NCBI GenBank assembly: GCA_036925085.1
Contig: JAUPFP010000040.1
Coordinates: 899,939-963,938, forward strand
Reading direction: 5' to 3'
DNA length: 64,000 nt
Origin: Brachycybe producta
Taxonomy: Eukaryota > Arthropoda > Diplopoda > Playtdesmida > Andrognathidae
Made by a program: the position numbers and the translations under genes. Within the stretch, counting starts at the first letter, position 1, and each line of letters starts with the position of its first letter. Positions 31,450 to 47,600 of this stretch are shown here, one piece after another. The notes under the pieces are model-generated. The model did no database searches and was not told the DNA's origin. It saw only the letters and a list, made by a program, of their open reading frames with translations.

Positions 31450-32690
31450 ATTTTATTTTGACAAATTTCGATTCAGAATTAGAAGTAAACTGATAAAAAC
31501 AGTAGAAAAACGTAAGTGTGATATAAACGCTTGAATGAGCAATTTAAGTGGGTTATCTGCTAAAGGTAGTCGCCGACTATGGCGCAGAGAGCCGCCTAAA
31601 AAGACATTAAAATGCAATGCATCATATGAAATTACATGGTGCAACGTCATGAGATCAAAGGGGATCGCCCCGCTTGTGTGTGTGTGTGTATGTTGCCGGC
31701 ATACCTCGTTGAATTGTCAAGTGTGAGCGTTTATGTTACACAAGTGGCGGAGTCACCTTCACCATCCCACACGTTGGGGTTTTTTTATTTGCATATTTTA
31801 AAGACTTCTGCAGAAAATTTCTGATTAAATAGCAGAATAAAAATGAATTTTTAATAACAATTCTGAAATATTCAGGAGCAGGTTCACGCAGATCAACACA
31901 GTGGTTGACGCGGCTTCCTTCACGAAGATCGCCAATTTAAAACAATATTGAATGTCGTCAGTCCATTCCATTCGTTATAACCATGATTACCACTTGTGGC
32001 TGGAGTCCGACACGGTGGCAATGTGGCGCGTGCATCTGTCAAAAATGAACACTTTTTTTGTGGCGACACAAAAGTAGTTGTCGAGATGGACTGCAAAAAA
32101 GTGGCAGGTATCTCGCTGAAAACCGACCGCTCGAGTCGTTTCTATACGACCACTTTTTGCAGTTCAAGTGTAATATAAACGCTTGCTTGAGCAATTTAAG
32201 TGGGTTTTCGGCTAATTTCGATTGATAGACCGCTTGCAAATTATCTAAATACATGGTTTCTTACGGGGTCCATTTATGCAAACGCGCCGTTTGTTTGCCG
32301 TCGCAAAATATATCCCACACGGATCCACCTTCGACTGTGCAATGCGAAAAGGCAGTGGCCGATATTAGCAGCACAAACTAACACAAACAACGTGCATAAA
32401 AGAAAACCTAGACAACGCACAACAACTTTTTGTTGTGTGTCGCGCGCGACACCAAACGCGTCTGTCTTTGTACTTAAGTCCTCCCCAACCCCCGCGGTTC
32501 TGTTAAAAACTTAAATCCCTGAAAGACGGAATAAGCTGTTCCGAAACCATATTCATTTTCGAAAAAAACGCATTTTTAATCGCCAAGAAATCTATTTAAA
32601 ACAAAATAAAACTTCATAGTTAATTACAGAACTGACGAATTTCTTTGCATATATTTCACAAAATCGAAAAAAACAAAACAAAAAAACCGA
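31450..32690. other. Intergenic stretch with GT microsatellite and ACTGCAAAAAGTGG fragments
   Basis: A short (GT)n tract is at about 31675-31690. An inverted pair GGACTGCAAAAAAGTGG / CCACTTTTTGCAGTTC lies at 32090-32165. AAGTGTGATATAAACGCTTG / AAGTGTAATATAAACGCTTG repeats at about 31512 and 32165. No gene. Confidence 0.5.
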
Positions 32691-36529
<3,839 letters not shown>

Positions 36530-37679
36530 CTTTGTTTCTGATGTCACGGTTCTTCAGAAAGTCAGTTAATTGTTTTATTATATTTATAACCGGTTACTAC
36601 GGAATCTTGTAACGTACTACCAATTCTAAAAAAATATACATTTACTTTGGTAATAATGACATTCAAGTGTTCAAATCTCAAAATCATATATATATATATA
36701 TATGCGAAGCGGAAACACAATCGAAAATAATAAAAATTAAAGGTTTAGCAAATAGTAAATTAATTATAAATAGAATTTATTTTAAACGACGTAAAAATTA
36801 TGGCCCTAACAAGCCTCCATAGAACACATGTATCGCAATTAGAATGATATATACAGGTAGCTCAACTAAAAGCACGGTCTTGAACGTAACGTATAAGAAC
36901 TGAGTGTAGCCAATAGATAGCGCCACCAGTAAGTTGAGTGATAGCTCCGTTTCCTTAGATGAAGGAGGTTAGGAGGCAATGTTTGGGCTAAATTCTTTCT
37001 CAGTTGTAATCACCTCGCGACAAGACGAAGTTTGTGACGTTAGAAGGGTTGGAAAAAAAAATAATTAGGATTGTCATTTAGTTTGGTAGAAATAGAATGA
37101 TAATAACTTTCTCAAAAGTTTAAACAAAATTTAGTTGCATTATTATGTTATTTCCATGTTTTAATCAGACAAAATGACACAAGCCTAAATTTTTTTGTCT
37201 AACTCCTCTGACGTCACAAGCTTCCACTTATGGTACAGCTACTATATACCACAATTCAATAACCATAGAAATACAGTAGATAGCTAGCTTGTAAAAGATA
37301 TTCAAGATTCGCTGCATAAAAAAAAAGATAGAAGCTGTAATACGAACCATTATAAATAAATTGGAATAACAAGAATTTGACAAGAGGATGCGCAATTAAT
37401 CTCTTGAGTTCAGCTACCTCTATATATGCATCTTTACCATTAGAAGAACCGGTTACTTCATAGACAGAAAGCAACATAGACCATACAGAAAGCAGACGAT
37501 AAGAAACGATTAGATTACTCAGAGCAGAATCCTTTGTGTAGAAACGTGTTAATTAAAATGCTCCTTTAGCTCCTTTCTTTTTTATAAGAAAACCCGGTCA
37601 GCGGAAGGCCGAGAAAAAAAGAAACATTTTTTAGAAAGAAAAAACAGCTGATCGTTTCTCTTTGAAGTATAATTCAACA
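36530..37679. promoter_or_regulatory. Head-to-head intergenic region of KRR1 and PDHX
   Basis: The two start codons are 1,150 bp apart on opposite strands, so both promoters lie here. It holds a (TA)n tract at about 36687-36703. GTCTAACTCCTCTGACGTCACAAGCTTC (quoted here as words TAACTCCTCTGACGTCAC and AAGCTTC) near 37198 resembles 6570-6590. No core promoter motif can be assigned. Confidence 0.5.
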
Positions 37680-40180
37680 ATGATGCATATTTCTGCGTTA
37701 GCGAGGATACAAAGATTTAGTCGGATATGTCGCCGAGGGTTTCATTTGGTCGCCGTTCGGCACATGGGTAAAAAAAAGTCCCCAGACGACCTTGAATGAC
37801 CTTGACCTCTTCTCATTCTTTATTTGCCTTTAAATATTTAAAATTTTGCTTCATTTCTGATATAATACCGATAAAAGATGACTAATGATCGAAAAGATTG
37901 AGCGCGTTTTTTTATAATATTTGTTAATTCGTTAAATTGCGTCATTTTTAAACGTTTATTACCCATATAAACTTACAATCGAAGGTCACGCCAAGGTCAA
38001 TTCAATGTCATCTGTTTGTTCTCCCAAATTTGAACATAAAACCCATTGCTAATGGATTGTTTTAGGTGTAAAAGGCATGGAGCTTCGTATGCCCGCACTT
38101 TCGCCAACGATGTCGGAAGGAACGATCATAAAATGGCTGAAAAAAGAGGGTTCGTAGCAATCGTTTGATTGAATCTGACGCGTTCCTTACGACATTTACA
38201 AATTCTTGTAGGTGACCAAGTGAACCCAGGTGATGCACTTTGCGAAATTCAAACAGATAAAGCAGTTATGACATTCGAAATCGAAGAAGAGGGTGTCTTA
38301 GCAAAGATTTTGGTTACCTATTAGTCTCATATATATCATAATTTCGAGCGGGGGAAAAACGACATCCATCTTTTAAATGTTTGACCTTTTCTCAGCATCC
38401 AGACGACAGTAAAGACATCAAAATCGGAACTTTGATTGCTTTGATGGTCGAAGAAGGTCAGGATTGGAAAGATGTCGATGTTCCGGCGAGTGGAACTTCC
38501 ATAACGACGCAATCAACGGAGACAGACAGCCCGAAATCGGTTCCTAAAGATGCAAAGGCATCGCAGAAAGTGTAAACCTGCATTTTTTTTTAACTAAATA
38601 TTAGAACAACCATCTCTAACCAATCCTTTAAATACAAAAAAGATAATTGTGGTTACACAACTTATTACTGCCAAGGAATTACTATTATACCGTGTTTGGT
38701 TTTTTTTTTCTCGCTCCAGAGTTTTGGGTCCAGCTGCTAAGAATCTTCTCCTCACTTACGGTCTGGAACAATCTGCCGTCGTTCCGACTGGTCCAAGAAG
38801 CACTCTTCTTAAAGGGTCTCTCGATATATATATTTTACGAAGTCGAAACTAGAAATTCATTTGTATTTGTTTTTAAATCCAGAGACATCTTAAAGTACGT
38901 TGAAGCCAAGAAATTGAAACCGGTTTCGACGGAAGTTGTTTCTACACCATCTAAAGGAGTTCCGAAACCGACGAGTAAATCTGGTAAAACAATTACCCTT
39001 AAAGTTTCGGCAAAGATCGATTAATTGTCTTCTAGTAGCCTCGAAACCGATTAAAGCTACGGATGGACAAACGTTCGTCGATGTTCCGAACAGCGAACGA
39101 AGACGAAGTTTAGCTCAGAGTTCTGTGGATTCTAAAGTGAGTTCAAAAGTAACCATATTATTTTACTGTCGAAAAAGCGCCTGCCGATCCCGGCCGGTTA
39201 GGACCCGGCATGGGAATGGGCAACCCCGGGCCCACTTTTGACCTGCCGTGGTCATAAGTGGTCCGACGACGGTCAGAAGTGACCACGGGTGCCATTGGTT
39301 GGGTAACGGTAAAAAGAGTTACGCCTCAGGGGACTAAACCCCTCGCAAAATTATGACTTGTTTACTTCTGTTGCTAAACTTAATGCTTCTTTTAAGACGT
39401 ACATTCCGCATTCGTATTGTAACGTCGACTGTCGAGTCGACGACCTTTTCGAACTCAAGAAAACCTTACAAACAGACGGCATTCAAGTCACGGTTGAAGA
39501 CTTCGTAGTCAAAGCAACAGCCGTAGCGCTACAGGTCTTTTTTTTTTAACCTCGTCTCATCAACAGCTTTCAAATCGAAATCAACGATAATCGTTGCGAT
39601 TTTTCTTAGCGAGTTCCCGAAGTGAACGCTCGATGGACAGAAAACGGTGTTCAAATTCTACCTAACGTCGATGTCGCCGTCAGTACGCAAGCGGACAATG
39701 GTCCGATCGCGCCGATCGTAAGAGATGCAATCGGATTGGGATTATCCGAGATATCGAAACGAATAAAGGATCTGTCGGAAAGAGCGTCGAGAGGGACGTT
39801 AGAAACTCATGAACAATTTGGAGCATCGTTTACGTAAGTTAAAAATGATAAGAAACATTATTAAACTAGTAATAACGATTCGTTTTGTTGTCGTTTTCAG
39901 TGTCTCGTATCTTGGAGATTACGGAGTGACAGAATTCGTTACGGTTGTTCCGGAACATCAAAGTGCCGTTTTAGCCGTCGGCGGATGTAGAACGGCCGTC
40001 GATGAAGAGGGACAGATTCAAACGCGCATTACGGCTACTCTTTCGTATGATAGACGAGTTTTCGACGAAGAAGTGGCAGCTCGCTTTTTAGAACAGTTCG
40101 CTTCCGCCTTAGAGTGTCCGCCTTTGATGTTAGCTTCTTTGAGAGCCTCGGAAAAGAAATTCGAAATTTGTCAACTATGA
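37680..40180 (+). CDS. PDHX: Pyruvate dehydrogenase protein X / E3-binding protein (10 exons)
   Basis: Exons: 37680-37767, 38066-38149, 38212-38312, 38396-38571, 38720-38815, 38883-38983, 39036-39136, 39397-39534, 39610-39833 and 39901-40180; phases agree, giving 462 aa (human 501). An Arg-rich N-terminus looks like a mitochondrial targeting peptide. The lipoyl domain follows, with the lipoylated Lys74 in [13 protein letters not shown]. The peripheral-subunit-binding domain is about residues 150-195 ([31 protein letters not shown]). The acyltransferase-like core spans about 225-462. The catalytic HxxxDG of true E2 is replaced by YDRRVFDEE near 419-427, as expected for protein X, which tethers E3 and has no transferase activity. 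The exon 5 donor (GTCTCT) is weak; the alternative DLAT identity is unlikely. Confidence 0.92.
39170..39345. repeat. GC-rich insertion in PDHX intron 7
   Basis: A GC-rich patch in an AT-rich intron, with CCACTTTTGACC, GGTCATAAGTGGTC and GGTCAGAAGTGACC words that are partly inverted. Possibly a small non-autonomous element; no clear ends. Confidence 0.45.
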
Positions 40181-40181
40181 A

Positions 40182-40187
40182 AATAAA
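40182..40187 (+). promoter_or_regulatory. PDHX polyadenylation signal, one base after the stop
   Basis: AATAAA begins two bases after the last base of the TGA stop (40178-40180). A second AATAAA is at 40241-40246. The first would leave an extremely short 3' UTR. Confidence 0.55.
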
Positions 40188-40434
40188 ATTCTAAGTCAAA
40201 AGTCAATATTTAAAAAAAACGAAAATTGTCAAATTAAATAAATAAAACTGAATGCCATTAACTTGTTTAAGTAGCAAATTTCAAAGCTCGTCCCTCTGCT
40301 ACGAGCCTTCCTTCTTCGCTGCTGCTTGCAAGAGTAATTTTTTTTAAATTCAAAGTTGTGTAAAGGTGGATTTACACCAGAGGTATCATTGCTGAAAACA
40401 CGTGTTATTAGCAATGTTTTTAACAAATAACGCC

Positions 40435-41095
40435 TTTCAAACTCTTGATTATTCAGTCTTTCAGATGCAAAATGAAGAGAAACTAGAAAATACTTAAGAA
40501 ACTAGAAAGGTAACTCAATCAGTTAAGAGTATTTTCATGTCGACGGAAAATTTTTAATACAAAATGATCCACTTTTAAGCATATTTTTAAAAATTTTGTC
40601 CATAAAAAGTTCATTTTGTAAGATATCAACATGAAAATGGCCTTAAGTGATTGAGGTACCCTTCTAGTTTCCAAAACACTTTCTAGTTTCGCTTCACTTT
40701 ACTCCTGAAATACCGAATAACCAGAGTTAGAGCGACGTTTAAACTTTTAAAATCACCTTAAACTAAAGTTGTATGTGAATGAAAGCTAAAAACATTTTCA
40801 TGATATTATGCTGAACGAGCCGAAAACGTAATAAAAAGTAGAAGAGTAACGGAAAAATTTCATGTTTTCCCCTCATCTTCGAAAATCAACTTTTTATGGC
40901 CATTTATTTGAAAAAAAACCGAATATTCAGCTTTTCTTTCAACCTTCAACGTGTGAAAAACTTTTCGAAAATTTTCAGAAAGCCATAAAAAGTTTTATTT
41001 TGAACGATATCATCTCAAGAATACCCTTAATCTGTTCCTTGACTCTTCTAATTTCTGAAAAAAAGAACATCAAGTTTACCCCATATACACTGCAA
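40435..41095. repeat. CTAGTTTCT foldback family between PDHX and the TBC gene
   Basis: A full copy at 40435-40725 (AACTAGAAAGGTAACTCAAT, later its inverted GAGGTACCCTTCTAGTTTCC, then TTTCTAGTTTCGCTTCA). A more diverged one lies at 40770-41090, with AACTTTTTATGG, AAAAAGTTTTATTTTGAACG and ATATCATCTC words. Confidence 0.65.
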
Positions 41096-41116
41096 GTGCC
41101 GTAACCGCCATATACA

Positions 41117-41462
41117 TAGAGGTGGCAACGGGGAGAGTGCCGAACCGTTTATACTCTGTTCAGAACTGGTTTAATTGGTTCGCGATTTTTTGGAAACCAG
41201 TTCTGATCAGTTTGTGGATCTTGACAAACCGGTTCCAAATATGCAAAGGATATTAATATAATGCGCTGTGCAAATCTGCTAATGCGATGGACCTGGTTCG
41301 TCAAGATCGACGAACTGGTTCTCAATATCCATTAGAAGATTTGCGCAGCAGATCAGTCAGAGGTGGTGATGAGTAGATCCGAACCGAATATACTCGGTTT
41401 GAAACGAATTCTTATCAGTTCGAATAATTTGTGAACCAGTTCTACAGGTTCCGAACCGTTGA
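41117..41462. mobile_element. GAACCGGTT MITE with exact 8-bp target duplication
   Basis: Terminal inverted repeats TAGAGGTGGCAACGG and CCGTTGACATCTCTA (two mismatches), flanked by CATATACA at 41109-41116 and 41463-41470. The interior is made of GAACCGGTT, CAGTTCGT and GATCGACGAACTGG words in both orientations. The 8-bp duplication and TAGAG end fit a hAT-type element. This copy defines the family whose fragments occur at 6447, 10090 and 34480. Confidence 0.88.
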
Positions 41463-41617
41463 CATCTCTACATATACAGCTAAACACCTCCAAAAAGAAA
41501 ATTTAAATCAGCAAAAACAGAAATTATTGTTGTACCTGTCTGAAAATTGAACTCATTTAATAAAAATTACCTCAAACTTAATTGTTTAAAATAGAAATTT
41601 TCGAATAAAACCGGGTT

Positions 41618-44600
41618 TTAAGAAACGACTGCAGTTTCGTTCAAGTTTCTCTTTTTCTGCGGCGAATTCCGATGCTTTCTGAATCGACAGATTCCATCTC
41701 TGCCGCGCAAATGTCGGGTTTTTATAATTGCGGTCGGAGTTACGTGAGCGTTTTCGTCGACCAACATCGATAACGAAGACGGTGGAGTCGCAACGGATCG
41801 CCTTCGTCGCTTCTCCGAAAAAGAAGAATCGATCGAAACCGGTGACGAACTGAACCTCGAAGCTGCCGTTAGAGAATGAAGTTCCTTTTCTGGAGACTGG
41901 TTCATTCCGCTCAAAATGCTCGTACAACTTCGCTGGTTCTTGCGTAAAGGAACTTGATTCGAAAACTCGCTAAAAGCATGACTGTGAGTTGCCCCACTAT
42001 AACGATAAATATGCAAATGAATTAATCTTTAAGATCCTAGAGACACACCAGTGTCTCGAGTCCCACGAGACGTATGGTCAATTTTGCGGTTCCAAAGTTG
42101 CTCAAAACGGCAACAAATCTTGTTTTTGAACTTTTTGTTTCGAGCAATAATTTCATTTAAGAAAACAATTATAATTGATTTTTAAGTCACTTCTTATCTG
42201 TTGTGTGGCCAGATTTAAACATCTATTGGTTACCATCTTTAAAGGTTTTTTTTTTATATTACACCCTTTTAAAATTATGTTAATTTACTTGACCCATGTT
42301 AAAGGTCATTGACCGCAAAAAGGTCTATTTTGCTGACCACCTTTCGAGTTCTTCAGAAACATCTTTCAGCTTTAAGAAGAAATTTAATAAATTTTTTTGG
42401 GTATTAAGATAATTTCATGACGTTTCGAATTGCCGTTTGGTTGCAAGAGGCACTCGAGCAACTTTGGAACCGCAAAATTGCCCGTGTTTAATATGAAGTG
42501 CAAATCTGAAGTGTCTCTATGGCCGGACACACACACACACACTAAATAAGACATATTGACTGAGGCGTTTCAGTCAATATGCCTGAAGCATGTCTGTTCC
42601 GACTACAACCCATAAGACTAAATAAGACAAAACGAAACATTCGCAGAAATTTCAAAACCCCACACAACTTCTTTGAAGGCAATCTGCGCATGCTCGATTT
42701 CAAAATGTCTTCACCTGATGGAGAAGTTCTCGAAGCCTATTTTTATAGGAATAGTTCCTTTTGTCCGAGACAAGCAATTAGCTGGGATGGGCGTTCAGAC
42801 ACGTCTCAGTCAGACAAGACGTCTCTCGTCTCACCAGTGTGTGCTACCCGCACTTGCCCCAAATACAATTTTTTTTTCTTTCGGCCTGACGTTTGATTCA
42901 AACCGCCTCAGAACGTTTTCTCTTATTTAATGTGTGTCTGGTGTAGGTATCAAATTCGTAACTTACCATCGAGCGACTGAATCGACTCCTTTGCCAAGAC
43001 TTTCGGTTGATTGCGATTGGTGTCTTTTGCCGGAAACCAACCGTCGTATTCTATGAAGATTCTCTGATGTCGAATTACTCATCTCGCTAAAAGAACAAGA
43101 AAAAAAATATAAAATTCCCCTTGTATTGAAATCTACGTTAAAAAAAATTATAGTTTAAAGAAATCAAATTTGTTTCCTTTTTTTTTTAAATTCATTTTTC
43201 ATAAATTTAATTTTGGATGTCGTTCTCACTTCATGACCTTAATTAGGCCAATTATAGAATTTAGAATTTTCAACTTATTTTGAAACTTCTGATACATTTA
43301 CAAAGTAGCCACTGCAAAATATGACAAATAAAAGAAAATATATTAAACTATAACAGAATTTGAATTTCAAAAATTACTCTATAAGCAGCCAAGAAGGCCT
43401 TTAGCAGAGGGACAAAATTCCAACTTGCAGCGTGTGAAATGCATTCTTCAAATCCAAAAACATATAAACACGATAACAACTGCAACAACGTGTTCTGATG
43501 GAGCTGAAACAATCTGGTCTTTCAAAACTTTTCGATATAACGTGATATTTGGGATTTTTTTTTGTCCCTCTGTCATAGGCCATTTGATCTCCTTGCAGAG
43601 TATTGATTCAAATTCAAATATTTTGATATTTTTTTATTTAAATATCGTACTCAACATATCGAAGAATCTAAACTGAAAATTACAAATCGCGCTCCTCAAA
43701 ATTCCCTTAAGGTCAAAACACGAAATATTTTATAAGAAACTAGAAAACACATCTATAAACATTAAACTAAAAGGCAATTTCCGTGTTCCTTCTAGTTTTT
43801 AAATAGTAAATTAAAAAGCGAGCTCCTCAACCACTCGAGATCAAAACACAAAACATTTTTTAAAAAACTAAATAATTCTGCAGAAATGAATGATTTTTTT
43901 TAATTAAAAACTAGAATAAACACAACTGTAAACATAACCATAAAAGGAGGTTTCTGTGTACCTTCTAGTTTTTAAATAGTAAATTAAAAAGCGAGCTCAT
44001 GACTACCCCTAACCCCCCCCCCCCCCCCCATTCACTTAACATAACAATATCCAAACAAGAAATATTTTCTAAAAACTAACCAGGAACGTAGGAATGAAAG
44101 CAGTTTTTATAAGAAACTAGAAAACACATCTATAAACGCAAACCTAAAAGGAAACTGCCTCGGACACTTGTCCTAATTATTAACAGACCTCGACACCGGA
44201 ACCGATTTCAACGGCATTCCTCCTCCTTCCGATGCTTTTGTTTTCGATAACGGTGGATGACGTCGATTTGCGATGTTTTCTTTATCGTTTTCCTCATGTT
44301 TCGACGGCGTTGGAGCTGTGATTACGATTTCAGGCACTGTAGAAAATACTGGTGTCGGTCTCGGTGACTTTGAATTGAACATCTTCGCAATTTTAGATAA
44401 GAAACTCTTTTCTGTTAAAATAGATTTTAAAAAAAAAACATTTTTTATCTATCTTAAGGGTGGCTCAATAGATATTAATTTTGTTTAACCCACACCCCCC
44501 TGAATGGCGCCACTGTAATGGCTAATGCTAAGCTCCATAGAGGACCTTTTCTAAAATTTGGAAGCAAAAAAAAATCAAGTGAACTTATTTTAGAAACAAC

Positions 44601-47600
44601 ATTACGAAGAAATTAAAATTGTTTTCAAAACTAGAATGGTAAAAGGTTAGGCTAATTTTTTTTTTTCATAGCAATATGTTTAAAAATAAACGATTTTATA
44701 GTTCAGTTTGAAGAATGACCAGTTTTTTTTTTAGTTTTCCATTGAAATTTCATGAAAAACTATTTTCGACCTTTTTCAAACTTGTCATAAAAAGTTTATT
44801 TTGAAAGATATCATCATGAAAAAACATTTAACATTATCATCAACTATTCTAGTTTCTAAAACACTTTGAATTGCTTCGTAATGTTTCTCCTGAAAAACGT
44901 TCGTTTGAAAATCATAAATAATTATCTCAAAACTGCAGGTGGGGGAAGAGAACCCTGGCCATGCAAGCGCGCCATCTGGGGAATCAAAAATAAAATAAAT
45001 ATCTATCAAGCTAACTTAAGAAAGGCGAATCAGGTACAAATAAAAGGGCATCGTTTCAGGTAACAGGTGATAATATCAGCTGTTCATAAAACATTAAAAG
45101 ACGTCGTCACGAAAATTACTTTCACCTTTCTAGTTTATAATAAACATTGAATTAAGGTGTTTTACGAACAGCTGATTTTCGAACTTTCGTTATTCTGTAG
45201 TTTCGGTAAAAAGGGAATCGGAAAGTATGTTAGAAACTAGAACGGGTAGCTGAATCATTTAATAATATTTTCATGTTGAAATCTTTCAAAATAAACTTTT
45301 TTTAAGAACAAAATTATTAAAAAATATTATTAGCTTAAAGTTGGGTCATTCTGAAATGGACATAATTAGACTTTGTTGTCCCTCTGCCATAGGCCATTTG
45401 AGCTGCTTGCAGAGTATTAATTCAAATTCAAATAAAAAGCATATTTTAAAAGATATCACGATGAAATTACAACCAAGTGATTGCGCTACCCTTCTAGTTT
45501 CTAAAACACTTTCTAGTTTCTCTTAGTTTTCTTTCTGAAAGAGAGAATAATCAGAGTTTGAAGGATGTTTCCAATTTCAAACACACGCAAATCAACCCTG
45601 ACGGTAGTAATTACTTGACGGTAACAAACCAACAAAAAAACAAACGAGAAAAAAAAAAAATATCAATAACCATTCTTCGTCTTGGGAGCCATCATCTTAT
45701 GCCGTACTCTGCTCCAAGATAGAGACTTCGGTCGCCTCTTATCGACCGTTTCTTCTTCTCGACTATCTGCTTCGTCGATCAGATCCTGAATCGAACGTAA
45801 CTCCCATAAATCGACGTTAGTTCTCCAGATAACCGGCATCAGTGCATCTCGAGCAACACTTTCGGCCGGCGGCCTCTGTAACACGAGAATCAGACAGTTG
45901 CCGTCTTTCTCGGCCATGAACGTATCTTTAAGAGCATCCATGATTGCCAGAGCAACTCTGAAGATGACCGTCACTCCCTGAAGAAGAATCAAATCCCAGA
46001 TGCCGAGAACGACATCCCAACACGGTAACGAAGTGAAAAGGCACATCAGCCACGGGGTTATGTACATCAGAGGATCGACGTCATTCCCATGCTGTCAAAT
46101 AAAACAAAATAGAACAAACACAAAATTATTAATAAAGACAGACTAAACTGTGAAGTGGCTCACGTTTGAGCTAAAAATGCTCAGTTTGTACGGTGAAAAC
46201 CCGTTAACACGAAATAGTAGGAACAGAAATATTGTTTCACGTTAAACTGTTCAAAGTATATTTCGTGTTATTCGTTTCATGTTTGAAGGCGGATTTACAA
46301 CGAAGAAATAGCAAAAACATTGAAATAACAAAATGTTAATAACAATGATAAATGTCAAAAACAAAATGCTAATAACAATGTATGTTTTTTTTTTTTACAA
46401 AAATGTTAGTAGCATATCGGCAAAAAAATGATCCACGAGTAGAATGTTACCGACAGTGTTGACAACAGGAATAACTTGCTAGTAACATTTTGTTATCAGG
46501 TCCGTCGTCTCCAAGAGCGATCGCAAATTTTCTGCTATTAACAAAGTTAGCAACAATATTATCAACATGTTGATGTAAAAAAAAAAAAAATAAAGATTGA
46601 AAGCAAATAATTGACAAAAAAAGTTAACAGCAAAATGTTTCTAGTGACTTTTAACAATGTTAATAGCACCAGGTTGATAAGCAGATTTTTTACCAAATGT
46701 TTCCATAAGTCCGGTTGCCTCTGCTTCAAAAGATGATCAAAGATTAATGCATGACGCTGAACACGAGCAAGAGTGGCGTCGAAGTAACCGTGAAGATATT
46801 TAGGTTTCTGCAAGAGAGCTACGAGACACCAGAATGCGTCCTCTTCGGACAAAACCATAAGAAGCATTCCGGCAATGAAAGACATTCCCTGACAGTATCC
46901 GACAACTGGATTGAAACGAGCGTAGACGGCCAAGATGCGAAATAACGAAGCACGCCCGTCGATCGCTTCCGGACTGTCACCGAAGAAGAGAATATGCGTC
47001 GGAAATGTCCTCGCTTTTAAAAACGCAAAACAAAAAAACCTTCATTTGTAAAAAAACGAATTTAGGAATCATTTCGCTTTAAACTATTCAATTTCCTTAT
47101 AACATTTATTGTTTGTTTTACGATTACGGTTTTAATTGAATAAAAGATTAATTAGAAGAATTACCAACGTCGAGAAGTATCTGTCTCAAGTTCTGAAGAC
47201 TTGGATGTCCGATGACAACTGTCGTCATCGATTTCTGAAATTCGAATTCGACCCGCGCCAACTCCTGTTCCGCTCTTTCCGTGTTGTATTCCGTGATATT
47301 GAGCGACGTCAAGTGATCTCTCAACTGTGACACCTCTTCCTATAACAAGAAAAACAAAGAAAATTACATAAAAAATTTCTTCTAAGACGACGGCAATTAA
47401 GAAAACAGACTTGATAACTGAATTGAGGCAAAGATGTTCGTAAAATATCGACATCCAGAAGCTTCTTCCATAATTTCGGTCGTATTTCGTCCGGAACTCC
47501 CCTTTTCACAAGATGCAAAACCTATTTAATGGAAGAAACACAAGAAATTTCGTTAAAAACGGCATTGTCGTGTGTCCGTAAGCTCTGTAAGTTAGCATAG

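Noticed and set aside
37680-40180. Identity as DLAT (true E2)
   Set aside because: There is a single lipoyl domain and the HxxxDG catalytic motif is absent (DRRVFDEE instead), which fits PDHX.
45663-45670. TAA/TGA after exon 6 as the end of the TBC protein
   Set aside because: A donor at 45670 in phase 1 joins perfectly to the exon at 44411 and two further exons in phase, so the longer model is preferred; the short form is kept only as an alternative.
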